A stretch of DNA of 64,000 bases from Epiperipatus broadwayi (lineage: Eukaryota; Onychophora; Udeonychophora; Euonychophora; Peripatidae). Both the position numbers and the translations under genes were made by a program. Shown here one piece after another: positions 35,600 to 46,235 of this stretch; positions within the stretch are counted from its first letter, which is position 1, and the number at the start of each line of letters is the position of its first letter. The notes beneath the pieces are model-generated. The model was not told the origin of the DNA. It made no database searches and worked only from the letters and a program-made list of their open reading frames with translations. The stretch is from positions 432,001 to 496,000 of the forward strand of contig JAQFVV010006475.1 of NCBI GenBank assembly GCA_028023455.1, given 5' to 3'.

Positions 35600-37027
35600 A
35601 TTAGGGCTTTGCATGGATGGAAGCTTAATATTAGCTATATGATAAAAATTGGGTTTTCTTTATAGCTTTATGTTTAGTATTGAGATTATGTTTACTTGTC
35701 TCAAGAATATCATTCATTTCAGCAATCTTCTCAATAGTGTATCTATCTGCAGCAATTAGAGTTTGTTCTATATGCTTAGGAAGGTTATGTCTAACTATCC
35801 TCACTATCTGATATTCTGATAAAGAAAAAACTATTTTGACAGTCTTCACCCAAGAATATTTAAAATCCTGATATGTTTGAGGTTTATCAAACAGGGATTG
35901 CCACTAGTCTTTAGATGCAGCATACAAATGATTGCTCAATATAGATAACTTCTTTTTCTCTGTTTATGTACATAAAGCAAATAACACATCTTAGCCTTGC
36001 AAGTTTTCAGAGAGGTTTTCTAGATATTCTGCCTTAAATACTTTAATCTTCATGAACTTAAGAACCATGGAATTTCCCATGATATTACCTTCACCATCTA
36101 TGCCTTGCATTGGTGAAATATTTTCATTTACAATTTATAAGAAACATTTTCTAGACTAGGGTTTACTAAGCCATGTTAAATCTTTCTTTCATTCATGTTT
36201 CTATTTCCTTTTCAAGACTCAACTTATGACTATACTTAACTATATTTATATTTTGCAAATTCACTATTTCCAATTTTTCAATCATTCTCTGTACTCATTG
36301 TAGTGTATCCTCTATCTGTCCTTGTTCAAACAAACTTTTTATAAAACCTTTGTGTTTTTGTTTAAAATTATCTAATTCTTTTAAAATGCTAACCTTTTCT
36401 GAACTTTTTTCATATCATTACCTAGTTTTACATTAAATTTGAAAGTTTCTCTTTGATTTTAGTCTTCAAATCACTTACTATGCTAAGTAATTCTTTTTTA
36501 ATCTCTTCTAATTCCAACTTATTCTGTACTTACACATTCTGACTTCTTTTTGAATTTTAATTTAAATATTTTCTTGAGATTGTATGAATTCATTTTTTAC
36601 CTCATTTCTTATTTATTTTGCTAAAATGGTTCTCCAATTCATTTTAAAAATTATCTATAAGTTGATTATATTGTGTCTCTACACTCTGAATTTTAGTATT
36701 GACACAACCATTTGCTTTTTAATCTAGCAATAGACTCTTCCACTTTATTTTCTAAATGATCAAACCTATTATCAAATTCAGATTTATACTGAGAAGTCTG
36801 AGATAATTCAATCTTCCAATTTTTGATCAGAATCCTTTTTAGCATTTTTGCAATGATTTTTATTAGCTCAAATTGATAGTTAAACTCTTTCACAGTTTTA
36901 TCCTAAGCACTTTCAATTTTATTTTCAAAATCTTTTTTAAGATTTTCTGTAAGATTTTAACTCTCTTGGGATTCTTTTAACTCAACTAATTTATTCTCTT
37001 AGGATTTTTGAAATTCTTTTAATCTTA
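35600..37027 (-). pseudogene. Gag remnant with coiled-coil N-terminal region
   Basis: The frame 35849-35631 has SLSEYQIVRIVRHNLPKHIE and LIAADRYTIEKIAEM, resembling the IGADCQSIEQVAKL block of the gag at 12309-12728. Upstream (36893-36693 and broken frames to 37027) the sequence is Lys/Glu/Asn/Leu-rich with helical periodicity (NRFDHLENKVEESIARLKSK), a coiled coil. Continuation after the LINE (43322-43470) reads in the same style. Stops break it throughout. Confidence 0.65.
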
Positions 37028-37367
37028 TCAATGTGCTCTTCATTTCAACAAAAAATTTTATTAGTAATAAATAGTGATTACATTTTGATAATGGATAAGT
37101 TAATGAATAAATTGTACAATAATATTATAAAAAGTTCTGATTAACATATGGCTAGAATATGTTAGTTAGTAGTTGTTATACACTTATGTGGTTAGGTATA
37201 ATGAGGGTTTGTGTAGAATATGAGAAACTGAGAACTTGATGAATGTTATTAGCTTTTTTTTTTTTTTTAATAACACGACTATTTTCTTTTTAATATTGTC
37301 TATTCTAGAATTCTGGGTAGGTGGGAGTTGACAATCAGGAAAAGGATAGAGCGGTTAGAGACCAGGT

Positions 37368-38954
37368 TTAATCAAAGACTTTACTGGAGGCAAGGAGCTG
37401 ATCACGTTTCTTGATTTTTTTGAGAGTCTGGTAAAACAATGGTATGATTTGTGGCGGGGGTAATTCCATGAGAGTTTTGCATCTTACTATCCATAAGGAA
37501 TAAAGGACAAAGATAGAGAGCCTTATTATTGAAAAAGTTCCACTATTAATGGCATTTTCAAGTGAGAAAATCATTTCAGATCTTATGTAAGAATTGATTA
37601 TGATTATATCTTTCAGTATTTTAAGTCTTGGACAGCGGTGTATAATATGGTCTGTGGTTTCATCTTCACGAGCACATAAACCACATATAGGGTCAATGCT
37701 AGTAAAACCTCTTCGGTGATAAAGAAACCAATTTGTGGGAAGCGCATCAAGATTAATTTTAATGATGAAGTCCAGGAATTTGGGTTCAAGGCTCCATCTT
37801 TTGAAGTGTGTAATGAGTCTTTGGTTGGTTATTTTTAGGCTGGTTTTAATGGGTTGTTGATTATAGTTGATTAGATTGTATGCTTCCCACAAAGTGATTT
37901 TTTGGTTAAGGTTAGAGGAAATCGTCGGGTTATAAAGTTGTAGATGATCTATTAGCAATGATATCCATGAACTGGAAAAGGGCGGGGGATGATCAGTTGG
38001 TGTAATTTTTTTCATAATGTTGGAGTATCCATAGGAGAGGATCAGATTATGTAGAATATTGTGAGTTTTTTGTAAAATGATTGCCTGTATTGAGTGGAAT
38101 GACAGTCCATTGAACCTGCGTGGTTGTTGGATACCTCGCAAGCTAATGGCAACAGTCCTTCCTCTCCACAGAAGTTTGGTGCATAATCGGTTAATTTTAT
38201 TTTGAAACTGTTTAGTGATTTTAATGAATGGAAGATAATATGAGATTTTTGGCATTATGATCATGTTGAGGAGGCTAACCTTTCCATATAATGAAAGGTA
38301 TACTCTAGAGAGTGAAGTGGTGATGGCTTCAGTTGATTGGAGGATTGCATCTTGAATCATTCTTGCCATTGCAGTTGGAGGTTTGAAGATTGGGAAGCCA
38401 AGGTATCTTTGTGGTTTAGCAGAAAAGGAAGAGTTGATTTGTTTACCAGACATTATCTTCCAGATGGAAGATTTGTTAAAATTTATTTGTAGGCCAAGTT
38501 TCACTGTATTTCTGTTTAAGATGTTCATGAGATGGGGAAGGTATTTAATGGTGGGAAGCACAACCATGATGTCATCTATGTATGCGAATACATTGAAATC
38601 TTTATTGAGAGAAGGAAGGAATATTCCAGGGAGGTTTTTTTCTATATCCACCAGGAGAGGGTTGATGTATGCTGTGAAGAAAAGGGCACTGAGCGGAGAT
38701 CCTTGAGGGATCGACTTGTATGGCTTGAAACCTGGAGTGATCTTGCCATCAAGAGAGAGAAAAATCTCTCTGTTGTTGAGCAGATTGCTGATAATCTGAA
38801 CAATTGCAGCTGGAATGTCGTATTCCATCAGAATATCCAGAAGGGTGTTTATCTGTACTGAATCGAGTGCTGCTGCAACATCCAGTTGGACGGCAATAGG
38901 TTTGGATTTACGATGTACTCTGATATGATTGAACAGTGCAGTTATATTGGACAT
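37368..38954 (-). pseudogene. LINE copy c ORF2, reverse transcriptase and C-terminal domain
   Basis: This 528-codon frame carries the RT core: AVQLDVAAALDSVQ (motif A, with the first catalytic Asp), SIPQGSPLSALFFTAYINPL (motif B) and VFAYIDDIMVVLP (motif C, Y-I-D-D). It continues with GLQINFNKSSIWK and RYLGFPIF, typical post-catalytic boxes. Near the C-terminus CGLCAREDETTDHIIHRCPR is a C-x2-C...H...C zinc-type region found in many LINE ORF2 ends. The RT copies the element RNA at a nicked target. It is joined out of frame to 38942-40075 by a one-base slip in a short A/G run near 38970, so this copy lacks a continuous ORF2. Confidence 0.9.
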
Positions 38955-40075
38955 AGCATGCGAGGTTGATGATCCCTTTTTCCGTATTGGTTTGGCGAGA
39001 TATTGCTAAGAATTTGAGGTTGGATTTGGTCCTTAATGACTGACTCTATAATCTTGATAAGCAGTTGGGTCATGGATATTGGTCGGATACTGTTAATGTC
39101 GTTTAGTGGTTTTGCTTTTTTAATAAAAGGCACAAGTGCCACAGGGTAAAGATCTGCTATGTTTCTGTAGCCGGAAGCTAGGTGATCTATCATTTTTTTA
39201 ATAATTGGAACAGTGAATTGACTGAGGTGTTTGAGAAGGAAATTTGGGATGCCGTGAAGGCCAGGATGAATGCTGTCAGGGAGTGATGATATCTTCTTTT
39301 TAATTTGGATTTCTGTGATGCCATGTTCACTGGGGTCTCCAGCATCCAACCAGCTGTTTACTGGAGGGGCTCCATCTTTTTGCATTAATTGGCAGAATTG
39401 TTTGCTGATGTGCTGCATCATTGGATAGCCAATGAGATTGGTACCATTAGTATAAATGGATGTGGGAGTGATTTGTTTTTTATTGTAACCCAGTGCCCAT
39501 CTGAGGTAGTATCTCGTCCAGCAGTGTTGTTGTGCTAAGAAGCATTTGGCTCTTCTGATGGAAATATATTCTGCAAGGGATTTTTGCTTGATTTTGTAGA
39601 GGTTTTTAAGGAAGATAATTTTTTCTGTATTTGTGAAATTTTGCTGTGATGCTTGAAGTTGTATATTAATGTCTGTTAGGTCATTTAGAAGACCATTTGG
39701 TCCTTTGATTTTCCTGGTGTGGTGATTTAATATGGACTGAAGAATTCCGATGAAATAAACATCCTTTCCCTCCCTGCTGAGGAGGGAAAGGATGTTTATT
39801 TTCTGGAAATAGATGTATGACTCAGACACTATCGCTTCGGTCATGTTTGATTGGGTGATCATGCGCATGGTTTTTCCAGGTCCATCTATAGGTGTAGGGA
39901 TTGAGATAGGCGTGAGTTGTAAGATCAGAGCCATATGATCGGAGAAAGCAACAGGGGTTAAGGCTGCATCAAGGTTGAAATGGAGGTCTGGGGTGTAGTA
40001 AACCAGATCAATTAGGGACTTTTTAGTTTTAGTATAGAAAGAGTAGGCTTGGGTGGGAAGAAGCCCTCTCCACAC
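38942..40075 (-). pseudogene. LINE copy c ORF2, endonuclease end, linker and RT start
   Basis: A 377-codon frame. Its first part completes the endonuclease: LIDLVYYTPDLHF and the SDHMALILQL box with the catalytic His. A linker follows, then RT motifs 1 and 2 (LYPVALVPFIKKAKP, SIRPISMTQLLIKIIE). It ends in NISPNQYGK and then runs out of frame. It overlaps the endonuclease frame (40012-40563) by about 60 bases in another phase, which marks a frameshift near 40060. A perfect 21-bp inverted repeat lies in the linker at 39753-39801. Confidence 0.9.
39753..39801. other. Perfect 21-bp hairpin inside LINE ORF2
   Basis: Arms AAATAAACATCCTTTCCC+TCC (39753-39773) and its exact reverse complement (39781-39801) around a 7-base loop CTGCTGA. 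It lies within the coding frame (NILSLLSREGKDVYF). In RNA it would be a very stable stem. Confidence 0.95.
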
Positions 40076-40563
40076 ATTAATCTGCGATTTATTAGATGCA
40101 AAAATCTCTTGTTGAAGTCATTGTAGGTGGTGTTAAAGTCTCCGAGAAGAATAGTAGGGGAGGCTCTGCTAGCGTTGATGGCATTTAGGATATGAACTAT
40201 TTTTAGATATTGAGAGGTGTCTTTGGCTGTATAAATATAAGCTATGATGATCGGATAACCCCAATAATCTATTTCTATAATAATAATATTGGCATCTAGG
40301 AATAGAATGTTGAAACTTTTTGGTGGTGCTGATTTGCTAAGAAGAATACCGACTCCACCTGAAGCTGAATGGCCGATGGAAAATCTAGTAAATCCGAGAG
40401 AGGAGAGAAGAGATATTATTTTATGGTCAGTCTTATAGTGATGTTTGGTTTCGCCCATAAGAAGTATATGTGGGGAGCAGAGTGAGAGCCAGTTTTTAAT
40501 AGCAAGAACTCTATCGATTGAGTTGATGCCGCGAATGTTTATGCCAGCTATTTTGCAGAACAT
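40012..40563 (-). pseudogene. LINE copy c ORF2, APE-type endonuclease
   Basis: The frame starts MFCKIAGINIRGINSIDRVL, with the N-terminal N-I-R-G box of apurinic-type endonucleases. It continues LLMGETKHHYKTD (catalytic Glu region), SASGGVGILLSK, IIIAYIYTAKD and TILLGDFNTTYNDF (the GDFN box). The enzyme nicks the target DNA for target-primed reverse transcription. The start is 23 bases after the end of the frame at 40586, so ORF2 closely follows ORF1. The frame ends prematurely at 40012; the rest of the domain is in the next frame. Confidence 0.9.
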
Positions 40564-40585
40564 GATAGATTACTCCAAACCGTCC

Positions 40586-40987
40586 TCAGCAAAGTGATCC
40601 AAGTGAATGTGGGACATCTCTTATATTAATGAGGTCTGATGTTGTTAGGCAGTCAGAGACTTGTGATTGAACTTGTAGATGGCTTGGTGATATATTTGTT
40701 GGTTGAGGAATCGCATCCATGAAGTCTTCGGTGTCTGATGGAGTAGAGTAATCTGTCTGAGATTCATCGGGAGAATCAATGGTATCTAAGGTTGTAAGAT
40801 CCATGGTTTTCCTCTTTTTTTCTATGGATTTGTGAAGCTTTGAGTTGGATTTATCGGAGATGTTTGCTAGAGGGGGGTGGTGAGTAAAGTACCGGGTGGG
40901 AGCTGTCATCATCAAAGCTTGATTTATCTGAGCGAATTGATTTTCTTTTAATTTTCTTAATTGTATTTTGGGTATTTGTTGTGTCAA
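40586..40987 (-). pseudogene. Probable ORF1 C-terminal tail in shifted frame
   Basis: A 133-codon frame overlapping the end of ORF1 in another phase. The part beyond ORF1's stop reads KKRKTMDLTTLDTIDSPDES and DTEDFMDAIPQPTN, Ser/Thr/Asp-rich and protein-like, and ends 23 bases before ORF2. The simplest reading is that ORF1 once continued in this frame and was shortened by a frameshift near 40870-40990. Alternatively it is a chance frame. Confidence 0.45.
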
Positions 40988-43166
40988 TTTTTTGAGGATT
41001 TTGAAGTTGATTAGTGTTGTTTTCCTTTTCCTGTTCTTTTGATAGTAGTGTTATTTTATTGTCATAAGATTTTTGTTCGAATTTTAGACTTGAGACATTC
41101 TCTGTTTGCTGTAACAGTTGTGAATCTTCGATCATGCTGACTTTCGGGTTGGGTGTTTGATGGATCTTTTCGTCTGGTAGGTTAATTCTTGCAGGAGTTG
41201 AAGAATTGCAGATAGTTTGTGGTTCACTCTGTTTAGGGTTGTTATCAGTTGTTTTAAGCTGGTTAGGAGTTATATTGGAAGAATTGTTTTGACATTTTTT
41301 GAGTGTATTTTCTTCATCGCCTGGGTTTATCTTGTTCTCTTTAGATGGTTTGGTCATATTATCTTCTTTTGTAGAAAGAGTTTGACCTAATATTATTTCT
41401 TGGGGATTAGTATAAGTTGTTTCGAATGTTTGATCTTGAGTATTATTAGTTTGCGTGATTGGTTTAGGAGCAGTATTTGTTGTTGTTTGGTTCTCTGATT
41501 TACTACTATTAGTGTAAAGGTTGACGTTTGTTCTTTCTTGAATATTTTCATTTTGAAATATAGTTTTGGATGTGGAAGGTTTTGTTGGAGGATTTATTTG
41601 AATCTGAATATCTGGGTTTGTGAGGTTGCTGTTTGAATTAGTCCTATGTGATGATTGTCTATTTAAGGACTTGTTAATAGGTCTACCAGGACATTTGTGA
41701 AATTTATTCATTTTAATACCACAGTGTGTGCATATTCTTGCTGCACAGTCTTTAATGAGGTGTGTTCTTTGAAGGCAGAAGAAACATTGTGGTTGTACTC
41801 CTCTGAATGTCAAAACCATAGGAGAGCCTCTTGCTGTAATAATAGTGGGTATGTCAGTGGGTATAATGTTTTTCTTTAATGTAAGTGTGAAGGTAACTGT
41901 ATTGGACAGGATTTGATCTTCGAAGTGAGGATTTAATAGGTGTTTAAATTTGCTAACTGAACCATAATTAATAAGGATGTCTTGTATTTCTTGTTCATTT
42001 AAGTGGGCAAGGCAGTTTTGAATTCTGCCAGATAGTGTAACTGGACGGTTCATATCTATGGAGCATAGTATATAATTTCCTAAAGATTTGTAGTTATTTT
42101 TAAAATTCATTCGGTCTGCCCACGTTTTAAACTCTACGATCACATAGCGGTCATTGGGATGATTAAGGATCATGTGAATGCCTCTGCCTAATTGCTTTTG
42201 ATTGATTAGACTGTAGAGTTGTTCTACAGGGAATTTATATAAAGCACATTGATGATTTGTTATGGCTAAGATTAAAGACTTATCGCTGTAATAGTTTGCA
42301 AACGATTTATATAGAGAGTTGGGTATCGTTTTGTTGAACTCATTGTTTATTTCTAGGAACATATCATCGTTAATATTGTTTATATTAAAAGAGACATTTT
42401 CCTGCATGTTTGATTCTTTTTCTATGTCTAATTCTGTGAGATTCAAATATAATTCGTTGAGATTATCGGCCTTAATATTTTCAGAGATGCTCTCAGAATT
42501 TTTTGACCTTACGATATTTGCATACGTAGTGGGATTTTCCAATATTGATATTGAGGTAATTGGTTTAGCTTGCACGTTAGCTGATGTAGCAATGGATTGT
42601 TCTGAGCTAAAATCTTTGATTGTTTTAGAATGAAATTTATCAGTTTTATAATTTATTTCTTCTTTTTTATTTTTAAATTTACTGTTGACAAACGGTACTG
42701 ACACAGTACTGGTTTTGTCGACCTCTGGTGGAAAATGTTTTACTTTAAAAATTTCGTCGGTATCATTTTGTTGGTAATTTTGTTTATTTCCAGATATAGT
42801 TTTAATTGAATTGTTGGGCAAAGGAAATTGCTCATTATAATCTTCTGTGGTTGAGTAAAGGCTTCGGAGAGGTAATGATTGGTTTTCGCTTATATCAATA
42901 GTTTTGCTTGACGAGATATTTATTCTATTGTTTGTATTAGGGGTAAGTTGAATATTTTCTAAACTTTTGTTGATATTTGCAATGGAATTTTCTTTTGATT
43001 TACTCATTTGTGGGTTTTTATTTGTTGTAACGGGTGGTTTAGATGCATTTAGATTAGATCTAAGGCTATACAATTTATGGCCGATGACCGCATTGTTGGG
43101 TTGAATGCTGAGATCGGGGCTTACTTTATTTTTAGTTTTATCGGTTATATTATCACTTTCCATCAT
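40851..43166 (-). CDS. LINE copy c ORF1, RNA-binding protein with CCHC fingers
   Basis: An open frame of 771 codons starting MMESDNITDKTKNK. The N-terminal half is low-complexity, rich in Asn, Ser, Lys and Thr, and probably disordered. Around residues 270-450 a folded part contains RYVIVEFKTWADRMNFKNNY and NCLAHLNEQEIQDILINYG, perhaps an RRM-like or related domain. Then come two zinc knuckles: CFFCLQRTHLIKDC (C-x2-C-x4-H-x4-C) and CTHCGIKMNKFHKC. The C-terminal 250 residues are again Asn/Gln/Thr/Lys-rich. Such ORF1 proteins bind element RNA and form the particle with ORF2. The protein is long for a LINE ORF1. The frame is intact as read but probably lost its last 100 or so residues to a frameshift (see 40586-40987). 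Confidence 0.8.
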   Translation of the reverse strand: MMESDNITDKTKNKVSPDLSIQPNNAVIGHKLYSLRSNLNASKPPVTTNKNPQMSKSKENSIANINKSLENIQLTPNTNNRINISSSKTIDISENQSLPLRSLYSTTEDYNEQFPLPNNSIKTISGNKQNYQQNDTDEIFKVKHFPPEVDKTSTVSVPFVNSKFKNKKEEINYKTDKFHSKTIKDFSSEQSIATSANVQAKPITSISILENPTTYANIVRSKNSESISENIKADNLNELYLNLTELDIEKESNMQENVSFNINNINDDMFLEINNEFNKTIPNSLYKSFANYYSDKSLILAITNHQCALYKFPVEQLYSLINQKQLGRGIHMILNHPNDRYVIVEFKTWADRMNFKNNYKSLGNYILCSIDMNRPVTLSGRIQNCLAHLNEQEIQDILINYGSVSKFKHLLNPHFEDQILSNTVTFTLTLKKNIIPTDIPTIITARGSPMVLTFRGVQPQCFFCLQRTHLIKDCAARICTHCGIKMNKFHKCPGRPINKSLNRQSSHRTNSNSNLTNPDIQIQINPPTKPSTSKTIFQNENIQERTNVNLYTNSSKSENQTTTNTAPKPITQTNNTQDQTFETTYTNPQEIILGQTLSTKEDNMTKPSKENKINPGDEENTLKKCQNNSSNITPNQLKTTDNNPKQSEPQTICNSSTPARINLPDEKIHQTPNPKVSMIEDSQLLQQTENVSSLKFEQKSYDNKITLLSKEQEKENNTNQLQNPQKIDTTNTQNTIKKIKRKSIRSDKSSFDDDSSHPVLYSPPPSSKHLR

Positions 43167-43308
43167 ATAAAATGATTAAAAAGTTGACTTACCTTGAATA
43201 ACAGATGTAAAGGTAAAGGGACAGTCGTCCCGTCTTCCTAAAACTGTAAAACACTAAGGGACACTTTTTAAGACTAGTTACGAAGATGGCTGCCAAAAGC
43301 GGAAGTGT
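43167..43308 (-). promoter_or_regulatory. LINE copy c 5' UTR with YY1-like site
   Basis: The 142 bases between the target duplication and ORF1. At 43283-43294 the plus strand reads AAGATGGCTGCC, matching the YY1 consensus core (AANATGGCNGC), 14 bases from the element's 5' end. In human L1 a YY1 site sits near the 5' end and helps fix the start of transcription. Internal promoter function here is inferred from that likeness and position. Confidence 0.45.
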
Positions 43309-43500
43309 TCAATGTGCTCTTTTGATATTTGCCCTCTTGGAATTCTTTTAAAATTCAAATAATTTACTCTCTTGGGATTTTTTTAAAATTATTTAAATAC
43401 TTCTTCAAATTCTATTAATTTGCTCTAGAGATTTTAGCATCTGATCAGAGAAATTTTTAAATATTTAAAATAGTTGATCTTGAGGACTGGAGAATGTTAC

Positions 43501-44364
43501 ACTTTAGATGCCTCTCAAATCATAACTCTCAAATCATTCATGATTACTAAAATTATAATTACAATAAAAATCATATTATAAGTAATTTAGAGTGATTATT
43601 TAAATCTTCAGATTTGCCCGTACATATAGCTTGAGTCAAAAAGATAGAGTGGTCCATTCTTTCTTTTAAAAAGACCTTATCTTGTGTTTGGAAGAGAGAG
43701 TAGAGTATTCATTATAAACAACATTCTATCTGTAAAGCGCATGTGTGGTGATTTAAGCTACTGATATTATTATAATAATCATGATAATAAAATTAAATAA
43801 AATTTTAAAGATACTATAATTACAATCTACTTAGGCATCATACCTCAGAATCTTCAGTACATACTCCAAGAAATCTCCAAAACATATTTTATGTACTGTA
43901 TACCACAGAATCCATAACAATCTCTTTCAAACCTCTTTATAAAATATTTATTAATATATAACTCTTACATTGATTGACTTATGTGTTAGGTATTCCTCAA
44001 AATTTCACAAAAATAAACAATGCAAAGAAAAATGTTTTCATTAGAAAAGTATCATCATCAAAAAATCACACACAAAAAAAATTTTTTAAACAAATATATC
44101 AAAAGAAAATATTTTATAAGTTATGTTTATAGAGTACAAGCCACTTAATATTATTGGCATGTAACAATCAATTACAAACAAACAACTCCAACAAATCATG
44201 GCTTCAGTGGTGACACCAAAATTTACTTATGATTATGCCACAACTTATACAAATTGAAGCTCTGGTTGCAGTGAAATACAAAATGGCAGCACTCTAACCA
44301 ATTGTGAACCATATTGGGCACCAAAATCACTACTATCACTTGGTCATAGCTTTCCTGCTGCAGT
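43501..44364. other. Unassigned DNA, possibly gypsy 5' LTR or leader
   Basis: Lies to the right of the split gypsy gag. TGTTACACTTT near 43494 could be an LTR edge, but I could not find a matching copy on the left side near 31855. No gene is seen. Confidence 0.3.
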
Positions 44365-45930
44365 CAATAAATCTGGTTGAGAAATCCTTGTCTCACTGGA
44401 TGGCAAGCTCACACCAGGCTTCAAACCTTTTAAATCTCTCCCTCAAGGTTCCCCCCTCAGTACTCTATGTTTCACAGCATGCATAAATCCTCTACTGATG
44501 GATATTGAAAAAAATCTACTGGGCATATTCGTTCCATCCATCAATAAACACCTCAATTTATTTGCCTACATAGATGACATCATGATTGTTCTACCTACCA
44601 TAAAATACCTTCCCCAACTACAATCCATTTTAAATCGATATTCTGCAAAATATCATTTACAAATAAATCACAACAAATCAGCTATCTGGCAGATAAAATC
44701 AGGAAAACAAATACCATCTACCTATACTGCCAAACCACAAAGATTCTTGGGGTTTCCCATCTTCAAATCATCAATGGCAATGGCCAGAGAAATACAGGAC
44801 AGTATCCTCCAAACAACAGAGCACATCACCACATCTCTCTCTAGAGTCTATCTCTCACTATATGGAAAAGTAGGCCTCCTGAATATGACAATATTACCAA
44901 AAATTGCATATTACCTGCCCTTCATCAAACTAACCAAACAGTTTCAGGACAAAATTAATCACCTATGCACCAAACTCTTCTGGAGAGGGAAGATTATGGC
45001 CATCAGCCTCTGACAATCCAGCTGCCTCGGAGGTTCAATGGCTTGTCTTTCCACTCTATTCAAGCAGCCATCCTCCAAAAAACACAATATGCTACATAAT
45101 TTTATACATTCCTTTGGCTATAACAACATCACCAAAAAGATTTCTTCAACAGATTGACCTCACCAGGGAAAATGCCATGGATATAATCCCTTATCAATCT
45201 TCTAAGTCAATACAAACCAATCATGGACACCAATCTCAATGTTAAAATCACCTTGTGGGATGCATACCACCTAATCAACCCACATCCACAACCTCCCAAA
45301 AGTAGCCTCAACCTCACAAACCAAAAATTAATTACCCACTTTAAAAGTTGGTGTCTGGAGCCCAAGTATCTGGACTTCATCATCAAAATTAACTTTAGCG
45401 TGCTTCCCACAAATTGGTTCCTATTTTACTGAAGAGGTAACTCCAACATTGATCCAACCTGCAGTTTATGTTCTCATGAAGAGGAAACCATTGAACACTT
45501 CATATATCGCTGTCCAAACCTTAAAACAGTCAGAGATATATTCTTCACCAACTCCAATATCAGACCGGACCTAATTCTCTTGCCCATAAAAGCGATCCAC
45601 ACTGGAACATTTGCTATCATTAGACTATCCATTTTCATTCTCTATGCAATCTGGATAGTACGTTGCAAGTTGATAATGGAACTGCCCCGCCTAGACCCAG
45701 ATCTGTTGTTCTGCAAAACAATAAAGAAAATCAGGAAGAGAGATGAGCTCATCTCTCCCAAAAAATCCTTTGAGGATACCTGGAACCTATTCACCCTCCC
45801 TACTAATAACAACATAACAACAAACATGCTGGCCTACTAAATCACTCATAAGAACTCTCAGAACTTAGCATAACCTCATTTAACTTTGTATATATCCTTT
45901 CTAATTTGTACACAAAGTAATTAATAAATA
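44365..45930 (+). pseudogene. LINE copy d: 5'-truncated ORF2 remnant
   Basis: A plus-strand copy of the same LINE family. It starts within RT motif B, in broken frame (HWMASSHQASNLLNLS over the DNA that in the good copy encodes SLDGKITPGFKPYKS). The frame 44498-45013 is clean: LFAYIDDIMIVLP (catalytic box), HLQINHNKSAIWQ, RFLGFPIF, RVYLSLYGKVGLLNM. Frames 45223-45432 and 45580-45840 continue to the C-terminus (LEPKYLDFIIKINFSVLPTN; FILYAIWIVRC). The zinc region between them is out of frame. The 3' UTR ends near 45930 in TTAATAAATATATTTTTG+AAAC, like copy c. It is clearly closer to copy c than copies a or b are. Confidence 0.9.
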
Positions 45931-45944
45931 TATTTTTGAAACAA

Positions 45945-46235
45945 GAATAACATCCAAAAGAAAACTGTTTTGTTTTGGGTTTGATTACTTATTTCATGAA
46001 AGTGTTTTGGGTTGTTTTTTAGTTTAGTTTCAATGTTTTAATTTACTATTAGAAGAATAACATAAATTTGAAATAAAAAGAAAACTGTTTTTTTTTTGGA
46101 GGGGGGTGTGTGATTCCTTTTGTAATGAAGTGTTTCAGTTTTTTTTTTTTTAATTTTGGTTGAAACTTTAATTTACTATTAGAATAATAACATACATTTT
46201 GAAATAAAAAGACATTTTTTTTTGGGGGGGGGGGT
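45945..46235. repeat. 130-bp degenerate tandem repeat with G and T runs
   Basis: Units share ATTTACTATTAGAA(G/T)AATAACATA and AAATAAAAAGA followed by T-runs and G-runs. The repeated word starts near 46041 and 46171 (period 130), and the first, partial unit starts near 45945. It directly follows the LINE 3' end, so it may have grown from the tail. Confidence 0.7.

Larger units (their letters stand above)
37041..43308 (-). mobile_element. Nearly full-length non-LTR retrotransposon (LINE copy c)
   Basis: A 6.27-kb element flanked by the perfect 13-bp direct repeat TCAATGTGCTCTT (37028-37040 and 43309-43321). In coding order: a short 5' UTR, ORF1 with CCHC zinc fingers, then ORF2 with APE-type endonuclease, reverse transcriptase and a C-terminal cysteine-histidine region. 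The 3' UTR has an internal A-run (T-run at 37253-37268 on the plus strand) and ends TTACTAATAAAATTTTTTG then TTGAAATG, without a terminal poly(A). ORF2 is broken by two frameshifts and ORF1 probably by one. It lies inside a gypsy gag. The clade is not certain from reading alone; APE endonuclease plus two ORFs exclude R2-like families. Confidence 0.9.
31856..43500 (-). mobile_element. Decayed Ty3/gypsy-like retrotransposon, split by a LINE
   Basis: Minus-strand coding remnants appear in the order gag (43470-43322 and 37027-35600), protease (about 35240), reverse transcriptase (34520-34000), RNase H (33650-33290) and integrase (33000-32450). This is the Ty3/gypsy order. The LINE 37041-43308 sits inside gag and is bounded by a 13-bp target duplication. 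All frames hold stops or frameshifts. LTRs were not identified with confidence; the left edge is taken from the end of block B near 31855, and the right edge is uncertain (43470 up to about 44270). Confidence 0.8.

Noticed and set aside
37253-37268. T-run taken as the LINE poly(A) tail and 3' end
   Set aside because: The 13-bp target duplication lies further left (37028-37040), and the sequence just inside it matches the 3' end of LINE copy d, so the run is internal to the 3' UTR.
44205-44325. Words of the form ACCAAAAT(T)TAC after GGTGAC, GGGC or GGGT (near 44220, 44318 and 58693) as primer-binding sites
   Set aside because: They resemble tRNA 3'-end complements, but only the 58693 case lies near an LTR start, and the spacing is not the standard immediate junction. 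Too weak to annotate.
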